Shown here piece after piece: positions 12,501 to 18,790 of a DNA stretch of 64,000 bases; the stretch's first letter is position 1, and the number at the start of each line of letters is the position of its first letter. The notes beneath the pieces were generated by a model that made no database searches, was not told where the DNA came from, and saw only the letters and a list, made by a program, of their open reading frames with translations. Origin of the DNA: Irpex lacteus (Eukaryota > Basidiomycota > Agaricomycetes > Polyporales > Irpicaceae). Where the stretch lies: contig MQVO02000031.1 of NCBI GenBank assembly GCA_001986395.2, forward strand, positions 1 to 64,000, given 5' to 3'. The position numbers and the translations under genes are program-made.

Positions 12501-14479
12501 CGATTTATTCGGCATTCGCACCAGGGCTCGAGATCATTCACAGACCGGGGAGGATACATTCCAACGTCGACCCCCTGTCTCGACTACCTCGACAGCCTCC
12601 GTCCCATACCTCACCGTTGGCGGACAAGACCCCAGCCTTACGCTTGGACAGCGAGGAAGCAGAGACAGCCGAACAGAGGGCGGAGGAAGCCCCTGCCAGG
12701 CGCGCAGCCACGTCAACGACGATCTCGGACTGGAGAGAAGTGTTCGCAGCGACGGCATCGCCGGAGCCTAGAAGAAGTAGTCGCCTGCAGAAGAAGGGAG
12801 ACAAACAGACGGCCACGGCTGGTGACGGGGGGGCGGTTAGTACAGAGACGACAGAGAATCCGTCCAAGAAGCCTTCAAGTGAACACTCACCAGCTCCACA
12901 TCACGCGAACGAAGACATAGCCGACCCCTACGAGTCACGTAAACTATGGGAAGCCACTCACAGGCCACCCTCAGTCTTAGTAGAGATGAGCGAGGAGGCT
13001 AAAACGAAGTACATTGAAGGCTACAAGAAGGACGTCACCTTCCGTGCCCACTGGGAGAAGGAGACTGGCGATGCCGAGTCATGGGACCCCGCGAATCGGT
13101 ACTTCAAGGATACAGACTCACTATTGTACTTTCGAGACGCCGATTTTCACGCCAGGCTCTGCGTGCCCCGTACAGAGCGCAACGAAGTGCTGAGAACGGC
13201 GCACGAAAGTCCGTACCTGACCGCCCACGCAGGCCCCGAGAAGCTCTGGGACTACTTGAGCTCCAGATTTTACTGGCCCAGGATGAAGACGGACGTCCTT
13301 GAGTTCTGCGCTACCTGTGACGTCTGCCAGAAGACTAAGCCGTCCAACTTCAAGAAGTACGGCCGCCTCCAACCTCATGCCGTACCCACGAGACCGTACG
13401 AGTCGATATCCATGGACTTAATCGTGAATCTTCCGTGGTCTGAAGACTGCAACGCGATACTAGTCTTCGTGGACCGCTTGACGAAGCACGCCCAGTTCAT
13501 CCCTACGACTACCGGTCTCAACGCGAAAGGCTTTGCGATGCTGTTCGTGAAGCACATCGCTTGCAAGTTCGGGCTTCCGGCCAACATCGTCACAGACAGG
13601 GACCCTCGCTGGACCTCGGTCTTCTGGAGGGAAGTCGCGAGCATCCTGAATACCAATATGCTCCTCGCGTCCTCGCATCACCCACAACACGACGGACAGA
13701 CTGAGATAGTCAACCGTCAGCTCGAAACGATGCTAAGAGCGTACGTCAAGGAAGACAGGAACTCCTGGTGCGAATGGATTCACTTACTGGAGCACTCGTA
13801 CAACTCCCGTGTCCACGGAGCCACCGGAGCTTCACCGTACTTCCTGCTTTACGGCTTCGAGCCTCGAGGAACCCTGGACCCCAAGGAACCTGACGCTAAG
13901 GTGGTGGATCGAAGTCGCGAGACCTCAGAGTTCCTGGGCCAGCTTGCCATGCACCGCGAGAGCGCGAGGCGAGCAATCGCTCGAGCTCAGGCGAAACAGG
14001 CGAGCTGGTACAACAAAGGACGCAGAACGATGGAGTTCGAGGTCGGAGATTTGGTGCTAGTGAACCCCCATAGCTTGGAATGGATCGAAAGCAAAGGGGA
14101 AGGAGCTAAGTTGGTTCAACGATGGATCGGTCCCTTTGAGGTTCAGCAACGAATCAACGAGAATACGTACCGGCTTCGACTTGACTCCTCCTACCCGGGC
14201 AGCCCTGTCTTCAACCTGGAGCACCTCAAACGCTATAAGTCTTCTCCTGAGGAATTCGGCTCGAGAGCCCAGTTGGACGACACGCGAGCAGCCCCAGCGG
14301 ACGAGGCTTACGAGGTGGAGGCTATTGTGGGACACAAGTACGATAAGAGAAGACGCACGATGCTTTACCTGGTCAGATGGGCAGGGTACTCACCGCTCTA
14401 TGACGACTGGAAGACCGCTCGCGAGCTGGCCACTGCACCAGAAGTGCTGCAAGGCTATCGTCGCAAGAACAATCTCTAG
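6524..14479 (+). CDS. gag-pol: Gag-Pol polyprotein of Ty3/gypsy chromovirus
   Basis: One 2651-codon frame encodes the whole structural and enzymatic set, with no frameshift between gag and pol. The N-terminal 540 residues are charged and unplaced, followed by a Gly/Pro-rich repeat tract (about 540-640), a gag core (about 660-830) and a CCHC zinc knuckle (C949, C952, H957, C962). The aspartic protease has the DSGA motif at 1162-1165. Reverse transcriptase runs from about 1566 with YIDD at 1702-1705. RNase H starts near 1846 with a TDAS motif. Integrase has H2227, H2235, C2262, C2265 and the catalytic triad D2298, D2358, E2394, with 35 residues between the last two. A chromodomain (about 2595-2646, YLVRWAGY) ends the protein and should steer integration to modified histones. 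Oddities are a roughly 75-residue insertion in RNase H and a larger Gag than usual. All catalytic residues seen are intact. Confidence 0.97.
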   Translation: MSATQGADAPDNPSFQSNASRRQQLPPSATLPGSFGENSFVTESQRRQLGTIEEETSAQAQAEREAVIRELERDDEDEGEDGADKSMAERLYDEYVRDSSTRVSLKQEVCQYINRAKWSPADIVDYGSVIGVANRPRFALRPPILRSLDRVFANLQTLLSKLAAEIPRRRAANNYHYLLDPKGDLLPVLKGANSLAELAGAWEILRERLEKGHRLTKRYVRESKGDQSALSPASTLSEVYRPFGDDVPTEQRIREYKALVPNHQRAQLPPGDVLDYAKPLEEIVDLSPRLQAAFPHREPETTPRAYSYSLAGKKEDVSYFTRTSYGPGFTVPLRMSQPESISTGLLRKNRTRGKDKAVSFLDARAQQATAEPVEEPDPFAEADWSQIYSSTARVVPRDSQPGPSAAPRFLEAPDVLAGNVLHGLASASAAPRAPVSERVAPPTMTGAPPTVDAVALGVDLRTLEGPGRQLNSDQVSAWRTQVSAHQAAPAGFASSKPLPPIPSANMGGGRGSQSNVEQHAQPVNSSLPGLTPSPSRHDGGSPPGGGGGFPGGNGGPSYPGGGGPPFPGGGGGPPFPGGGGGPPFPGGGGPPFPGGGGLPFPGGGGPPYPGGGPGGGGPPYPGGGGGGGGPPGGPYGGWIPLQNGQWDHQFQIPTALVPQIKLGQTIDSVIPIWDGHWGTALEWFASVQEFAGTGGYIPWQLGYHLWSRLKEGSGVRTWFQNLTPDWKSWMRRYYVNFLVSVEQNFLGLTWKQDRAAEYAIQSFRQTGRTRESPVQFIQRRLLSLRLLYPNLIGSPEEVREVMRAAPVFWKNILSWDTIPSVMELQTRVIEMEPQLVSASDSLHAPALHRDQFARYLKEYFRDNNIDLRNFRSRTVHAATTDPALDYNQPDPSIEESSGHDDLVSGHESPLVVECYALAKKRQRPPPKDGYPFKKRDEVVSPLRPPPSPCKCCGSDKHWDKECPWFSLWERKFGRGKDKVARVAGAQTDEESFEDMYSTTFEELISQACYSLYLDPVVKSARFAYARLMEEVGGSEPQSTPRQAYVSRSEPEVLKRRAPRVTMEVVPEEASDKPVAEVYLIEDNLDSERLPSTEETMGDEGDSPEVSTAEGRLDALQVTAKEVNWVRPRRYKPSGTSAIGVSVLSIPGRINDPGGPVEDLRLDSGADVTLISATYYANLAKPPKLRQGRKMDLWQLTDKSSRIEGYVEVPIFVTSSTGETIGLIAEAYVVPNMNVPILLGEDFHIAYELSVTRHLEFGTTVAISNTGLSLEAKGVRRPTYPELSPNPSRLASFVRAKLHRRNKNRRWRRKQALEKASRVATVAKDVCIPANSCVNVSVECPFKEGRSWLVEKSMLGDDRVAPLVVPNVLIDESYPRVPVSNTTNMPRWLRKGELLGELRDPRGYFDRPKSDKEWTEMSLGADRVVALTEAMRSVETSPNAKDRVFLGKEDGTFIKSRAREGRNVESDAGGSPRETVVEPEEEWGPKTAEVPDPTVYSSADLESLIDVAEVPEGLRPRIWEMLRKRIGAFGFDGRLGHMETKCRIRTKEGVEPISVPMYASSPAKRQVIDEQLKTWFEQGVIEPSQSPWGAPVVIVYRNGKARFCVDYRKLNAQTIPDEFPLPRQTEILSALSGAQVLSSLDALSGFTQIEIADEDVEKTAFRTHRGLFQFRRMPFGLKNGPSIFQRTMQNILAPYLWLFTLVYIDDIVVYSRNYEEHLDHLDKVLQAIERAGLTLSPKKCHLFYSSILLLGHKVSRLGLSTHEEKVRAISELKRPTKVSELQTFLGMVVYFSMFIPFYANIASPLFKLLRKGSAWRWGPEEEYAFEAAKAALKAAPVLGHPIEGRPYRLYTDASDEAIGCCLQQVQPMLAGDLKGTKAYEKLEKAYEEKGDVPHFVVKLSSKINDHAFKDEWATQLDSTTVHVERVLAYWSRTLKSAETRYSATEREALGAKEGLVRFQPYIEGEKVLLVTDHAALQWAKTYENANRRLAAWGAIYSAFAPGLEIIHRPGRIHSNVDPLSRLPRQPPSHTSPLADKTPALRLDSEEAETAEQRAEEAPARRAATSTTISDWREVFAATASPEPRRSSRLQKKGDKQTATAGDGGAVSTETTENPSKKPSSEHSPAPHHANEDIADPYESRKLWEATHRPPSVLVEMSEEAKTKYIEGYKKDVTFRAHWEKETGDAESWDPANRYFKDTDSLLYFRDADFHARLCVPRTERNEVLRTAHESPYLTAHAGPEKLWDYLSSRFYWPRMKTDVLEFCATCDVCQKTKPSNFKKYGRLQPHAVPTRPYESISMDLIVNLPWSEDCNAILVFVDRLTKHAQFIPTTTGLNAKGFAMLFVKHIACKFGLPANIVTDRDPRWTSVFWREVASILNTNMLLASSHHPQHDGQTEIVNRQLETMLRAYVKEDRNSWCEWIHLLEHSYNSRVHGATGASPYFLLYGFEPRGTLDPKEPDAKVVDRSRETSEFLGQLAMHRESARRAIARAQAKQASWYNKGRRTMEFEVGDLVLVNPHSLEWIESKGEGAKLVQRWIGPFEVQQRINENTYRLRLDSSYPGSPVFNLEHLKRYKSSPEEFGSRAQLDDTRAAPADEAYEVEAIVGHKYDKRRRTMLYLVRWAGYSPLYDDWKTARELATAPEVLQGYRRKNNL
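8146..8430 (+). repeat. GGGGPP-type coding repeat in Gag
   Basis: About 95 codons consist almost entirely of Gly and Pro, with Phe or Tyr spaced at intervals of roughly 10 residues (units such as PPFPGGGG repeated about nine times, with variants in Phe/Tyr and Gly number). The repeat units are imperfect at the DNA level, so the tract is somewhat old. It lies between the N-terminal extension and the gag core and is likely a flexible linker. Confidence 0.9.
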
Positions 14480-14758
14480 CTGACCGGACCGTAGATTAAG
14501 TTATTAGCGCCCCATCGAGCGCGCCAGCCACGCTCTTTGATTCGGCATCGACCGACCTCACTCTCCTTCACCTTTATCTCGTCCTACTCTCTTTCCGTTT
14601 TCATTTCTTTTTCTATTTTCTGAAGTACCCGGGTCTCAACACGAGGCTCAAGTAGAACTATACAGTTGTAACGAACTGACGTACTCCGACTCCGCCTACA
14701 GACACCACGATGCCTTTGACGCGCTCTCCCCTCAACAGGACGAAAACACACGCCCACA
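14480..14758 (+). other. spacer between gag-pol and the second ORF
   Basis: This 279-bp gap holds no gene. Its middle (about 14560-14625) is strongly pyrimidine-rich and ends in TTCTGAAG, resembling a branch site, tract and 3' splice acceptor. Such a site could produce a spliced subgenomic RNA for the downstream ORF, which would otherwise be distal on a genomic-length transcript. This is inference; no donor could be identified. Confidence 0.4.
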
Positions 14759-16705
14759 ATGGTGATCACGAAGCCATCCCTGCGCTCGCTCCTATTCCTT
14801 CTTCATCATCTCCCCGCCTACCTCTACACCGAGACCTTTGAACGATTCCTCTGCGCCGATGAAACCTGGGTCACCATCGGCGGCGATCCCGCTGCGATAC
14901 GAGCCAACGCAGCCCATGAACGATACCACGGCGCCGCATCGAGAAGGCTCAAGAGGCGACCTGAGTCGTACAGAGGGCCGGAGTGGTCGGGAGACGGGAA
15001 GGATTACCTGGCGTATGGAGTAGATCGACGAAAGGTACGCGACTCCGCCGACGAGAGTCCAGAATCTTGGGTACACTCATCGTTCGACGACGAGGACGAG
15101 TTTCTTCATCCCAACGACTGCACTCGCATCCACCCCGGACTCTTAGACAAGATCAAGCGGGAACTCCGCCTCGCTCGAGACCTCGTGACTTTCCTTGACG
15201 ATCGAGGAGGATCAGAGGATAATCTCGTCGACAGGACCTACTCCGGGGAAGAGCTCGCCTTCGCCGACGGGGTCGACGCTGTGCGCAAGGAGTTGTACCG
15301 GGCCAGGAGGGCGATGGACGAGAGACTCGCAGCGATCAACTTCGCTCTTTGCAGAGCTGAGCCTGACGTAGAAAACTACGTGCGACTGATCTATGGCGCG
15401 TACATCACCAAGTGGCACTTGCTCGACGACATGCGGGGAATCTGTCTCGACTTCCGTACCTTCGACCCCAACATCACTCACGTCCTCGACTACCTGAAAT
15501 GGGAAGTCCCTGTCTACTACCCCGTCGACGCGGAATTCTGTCCTGATCTCTCAGAAGCCGAGGCTCGCCTCGCGGACACGGTGAAGACGGGCGACGACTT
15601 CGTCTATGCCCTTCTCGAGGCCGCCGTCTTCCCTCGTATCCGTAAAACCGAGACAGCCCCCCGAAGGTACTATGGAATCGTTATCGACCCTCTAGCCGCT
15701 ACGCGTCCTTGGCGGGCACCTCGTTACGAACGCTTCGACGATCTCGACCATCACGCGAAGATCATACTCACCGATGTCCTACATCCTAACCTCGCCCCTA
15801 TCGTCCACCCCTTCGAGGAGGCTCCCTCCTTAACCATCGTATCCGACGCTCGTCTAATCTTAGACCCTCTCACGGAGCTACGTATGATGTGCTGGGCCGC
15901 TAAGTACCGGGCTACCAACGCCTGCGAGATCCTGGGAGAGGCCATCCTGCGCGGATGGTACTTCCGCATTGCGTACTCGAAGGAACGCTTGGACGAGTTG
16001 GCGAGGCAGGCCACCGAGGGCTCGACGACCGCGCCAGACAGAGTGCCCCAGCTCGTGGTGATGGTGGACTTCGACGCTTTCGACGTCCCTCGCGAGTGGG
16101 TCCTATACGTTCGCCGCGCGCTCTCTCTCCTCTCCCGTCCGAACGCGTACGTGTTCCTTCACCTGGGGGGCATATTCTGGCGCCTCGCTCTGCTAATCGG
16201 GCACGAATACCTGCCCGCCTGGAAGGAGAATCTGCTGGGACCCTCTACCGCATTAGCCGTCCGCCGATCTGTACCGCCTCTGCTGCCGGGATACTGGACG
16301 GACCCTGTCTCCGAAGTCGAGAAGAACATACTCCTCGGCCTCTGCGTTTCACCGACTAGTGGTGAGGAGCGGTACTGGTTCCCCTCGCAGGAGTTGCTCA
16401 TCAAACATCGTTTCCACGACGGAGAATGGTCGGCGATGGAGGAGGACCTCCTCATGGAGCGCTACCTCAGTCTCGAGCGTGGGGAAGACCGTTACCGCCC
16501 TCTCACGACTGAGGAGTGGGACGTCGAGCTGTCCACTTACAAGCCCGGACGCCTCTTGCGTAATTCATTCGTTCGTGTCCATAGCCCTGCCGCGGACGCT
16601 CTACTCGAGGATGCTCGCGTCGAGTTCAAAGGGGCGTGGAACTTGGCCTCGCTCGGAGAGATCACCTTGTCGCTCGAAGGCGATCCCGAGGAATACGGTG
16701 CGTAG
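14759..16705 (+). CDS. unrecognised 648-aa ORF in the env position of the gypsy element
   Basis: An intact 648-codon frame lies on the same strand as gag-pol, downstream of the chromodomain and ending 36 bp before the 3' LTR. I do not recognise its family. The N-terminus (residues 1-45) has a hydrophobic segment after a short basic start, but there is no clear signal-peptide cleavage site and no C-terminal membrane anchor, so it does not look like a retroviral envelope. The rest is charged, rich in Asp, Glu and Arg with many Trp and Tyr. A moderately hydrophobic patch occurs around residues 460-485. GC content and codon choice match gag-pol. Its length without stops in a young element argues that it is real. 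It could be a captured host gene, an element-specific accessory protein, or a diverged copy of an element domain. Confidence 0.85.
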   Translation: MVITKPSLRSLLFLLHHLPAYLYTETFERFLCADETWVTIGGDPAAIRANAAHERYHGAASRRLKRRPESYRGPEWSGDGKDYLAYGVDRRKVRDSADESPESWVHSSFDDEDEFLHPNDCTRIHPGLLDKIKRELRLARDLVTFLDDRGGSEDNLVDRTYSGEELAFADGVDAVRKELYRARRAMDERLAAINFALCRAEPDVENYVRLIYGAYITKWHLLDDMRGICLDFRTFDPNITHVLDYLKWEVPVYYPVDAEFCPDLSEAEARLADTVKTGDDFVYALLEAAVFPRIRKTETAPRRYYGIVIDPLAATRPWRAPRYERFDDLDHHAKIILTDVLHPNLAPIVHPFEEAPSLTIVSDARLILDPLTELRMMCWAAKYRATNACEILGEAILRGWYFRIAYSKERLDELARQATEGSTTAPDRVPQLVVMVDFDAFDVPREWVLYVRRALSLLSRPNAYVFLHLGGIFWRLALLIGHEYLPAWKENLLGPSTALAVRRSVPPLLPGYWTDPVSEVEKNILLGLCVSPTSGEERYWFPSQELLIKHRFHDGEWSAMEEDLLMERYLSLERGEDRYRPLTTEEWDVELSTYKPGRLLRNSFVRVHSPAADALLEDARVEFKGAWNLASLGEITLSLEGDPEEYGA

Positions 16706-16725
16706 GATTGACGTTCCCGCCCGCT

Positions 16726-16738
16726 GGGAACTGGGGGG
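16726..16738 (+). other. polypurine tract
   Basis: A G-rich run (GGGAACTGGGGGG) ends three bases before the 3' LTR. This is where plus-strand DNA synthesis of LTR elements is primed. It contains two pyrimidines, which is tolerated in fungal elements. Confidence 0.6.
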
Positions 16739-16741
16739 CTC

Positions 16742-17121
16742 TGTGACCTGGAAGGGTAGTTAGTTCCCAACGAGCGCACGTAGCTAATTTTTTCGTTTAT
16801 TTTCACATTATCGTCGATAACCTCGGACATGAGCTCGCCTCATGTTCACCTCATGTTGTAGCATTATTTAGCTCTGTGTGTATCTTCTGAATGCACATCT
16901 CTTCTTTCCCACATACGTCTTCGCTTGAGCATAGCTCGCGGAGGCACGGAGAGCGGCGATCTATTTCTACTTCTCGTCTTCGCAGCCCTCGGCGCTGCGA
17001 GAGACGACCGACTGCCCGATTAGGCAGTTATCTCGACTCTACACCTCTGGTTCCTAGTGTTCGCCGGGACGACTCGCGGTCGATCCACCCAGATCTGAGA
17101 CTGCTCGCGTCGAGCGTCACA
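16742..17121 (+). repeat. 3' long terminal repeat
   Basis: This is the 380-bp partner of the 5' LTR, with the single difference T at 17058. It ends in GTCACA and is followed by the CCCGC duplication at 17122-17126. It should supply the polyadenylation signal of the element. Confidence 0.97.
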
Positions 17122-17916
17122 CCCGCGAAGGTATGTTCACCCACATCGTTGACGACTGCCAAGCTGCTTTCGTAGAGTTCTGCACGGTCACCTTCCTTAC
17201 CCTCGCGCACGGCGGCGTCCAAGCCTCAAGGTACGAAGCACATTCTCAGAGACCGCTAGCCTAGCGATCGAGCGCGTGATGTACATCTCGCACTCGTTCG
17301 GTCTCAGTCTCGTGTTGGCCTTGACTCCCGGCATTCTGCTATCAGAGTAGGTCATGCGGCAGTCAGTGGTTTTTATATATCTACTGATTATATTTGCGTT
17401 GGTTGTAGCACAATGCTCGTACCAGATATGACCGTGCACAGGGCGTCTTCATCGAGGCCTTCGTCTCTGCCGCCCTCGCTGTGCTCATGCTCGCAGCCGA
17501 GAAACACAATGCCACGCCTTTAATTCGAGTATGTATTGATATGTATCATTTACGTTTCCTTTCCAGCGGATCATCATCGAGGCATCGCTCACCCTCTCGC
17601 TCCACAGGTCGGCATCGGTCTCATAATCCTCGCACTTATGCCATCCCTTTGCTGTCAACTCTAGGAGCTGACATGAACACTATGCGCTCCTTCGGTCCTG
17701 CCGTACTCAAACAGTACGTGTTGCCCTTCTCCCTTGGACAATCACCTAACATGTATCGTCGTATTCGCAACTACCGTTTCTGGAAAACTAAACCCTACAG
17801 CGGACGTAACAAGCATATACTTCTCCCCTCCAGACCCTGTCGCCAAAGCTCAGGCTGCGGATATCTCATGCGTGCTCACAGTCCCACCTGACCGTTTGGG
17901 TCAGGCATTTACCTGA
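17122..17916 (+). pseudogene. aquaporin (MIP family) pseudogene, main body
   Basis: Translated pieces match fungal aquaporins in order. These are an AAFVEF helix-1 start with GGVQAS (17145-17230), a YISHSFGLSL helix-2-like segment (17280-17310), a GVFIEAF...VLMLAAEKH helix-5-like segment (17440-17510), GIGLIILAL (about 17610), the second NPA-type loop as ADMNTMRSFGPAVL (17668-17710), and a C-tail LNPTADVT...SPPDPVAKAQA (17774-17855). Intact aquaporins form six-helix water or glycerol channels in the plasma membrane. Here the segment with the first NPA motif is missing, the pieces lie in different frames, and in-frame stops follow GILLSE and SLCCQL. An intron-like stretch lies near 17347-17408. 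The retrotransposon sits just before helix 1. It cannot be functional. Confidence 0.8.
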
Positions 17917-18790
17917 TTCAAGTATGGCCTCGGTTGGTGATTTATATTCTTTGTAGCTATGATTTGAACGAGTTGGGACAACGGTACTCAGTATTTATTG
18001 TGTGTGTGTGTGTATGGTGAAATGTGGCCATAACAGACGACATAGGTGTCAGGGGTCCCAGACCCTCGTCAGCACGTTCCGCGGTGGGGCCGTTTTAAAT
18101 GTTCCCCACATGTTTTCTTCATGTTGTCCCGCACAACGTTTATAATGTTCCCCTTTTATTGATGACTGATGTGACATTCATAATGTTCCGCTTGATGTTA
18201 TTTACATTTTTTCCTTGCCTGCTACCGAGCGCAAAACTCAAAATGCTTCACAGGATCATTATGATAACATTATTATTGTTGTTCTAATGTCCTTGCAGCT
18301 ATAAATGGACATAATGCGCTCGCAACTGGCCAATATTGTCCTTCCCGCAACATGAATTATTTTATTCACAATTTGCACGAGGGAATCACGTGTAGAATCT
18401 CATTCGACTTCCGAGAAGCATTGACCGTGGTCCTCGGGGTAACATACAAAAATAATACCTAATGAAGCATTTTCGTTCTTTTCAGCATGATTCGATACCA
18501 AACACAGGCATACCAGTATGATGATTTCTCGAGTGGTACTCACGATAACATGTGAGTACACGCTGGTATTTTACAACTATGTTGCGCAAAGTACCAATCT
18601 AAAAGGTACATATCAAATCTTATTAATCTCTGGCTAACCTTCTCCCGCCGCCAACATTCGAAACGTTCCGCACTGCCTCATTAATGCATGTTCGTCCGAT
18701 CACATCAAATCTATTATAATAATGATTCTTCGGGCAACAACATGTAAGCATTTAAAACTCTCCTTTACCAACATTAATTCAAATCCCGCC
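17917..18790. other. AT-rich intergenic spacer
   Basis: No gene is visible. The stretch is AT-rich compared with its surroundings, has a short (GT)7 run at about 18000-18013, a small inverted repeat GGGTCCCAGACCC near 18053, and a recurring AATGTTCC motif (near 18099, 18143 and 18182). It separates the aquaporin relic from the tandem-unit array. It could be the remnant of a non-autonomous DNA element, but no terminal repeats or duplications could be defined. Confidence 0.5.

Larger units (their letters stand above)
5933..17121 (+). mobile_element. complete Ty3/gypsy LTR retrotransposon, chromovirus lineage
   Basis: The 11,189-bp element is bounded by two 380-bp LTRs (5933-6312 and 16742-17121) that begin TGTGACC and end GTCACA, and by CCCGC duplications. 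Inside lie a 211-bp leader, a single uninterrupted Gag-protease-RT-RNase H-integrase-chromodomain frame, a 279-bp spacer, a second long ORF, a short 3' tail and a polypurine tract. The LTRs differ at one site only (C at 6249, T at 17058), so insertion is recent, and both long frames are intact, so the copy may be competent. The order RT-RNase H-integrase and the C-terminal chromodomain place it among the chromoviruses. The extra ORF is unusual. It sits inside a decayed aquaporin gene. Confidence 0.97.

Noticed and set aside
12097..12771. 224-codon frame overlapping pol in another frame on the same strand
   Set aside because: It covers RNase H and the linker of a well-supported Pol; long overlapping frames are expected in GC-rich coding DNA.
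14759..16705. Second gypsy ORF as a retroviral envelope
   Set aside because: There is no convincing cleavable signal peptide, no furin-like site and no C-terminal membrane anchor; position alone is not enough.
18000..18013. (GT)7 microsatellite as a functional feature
   Set aside because: A run of this size is common by chance slippage and has no associated gene.
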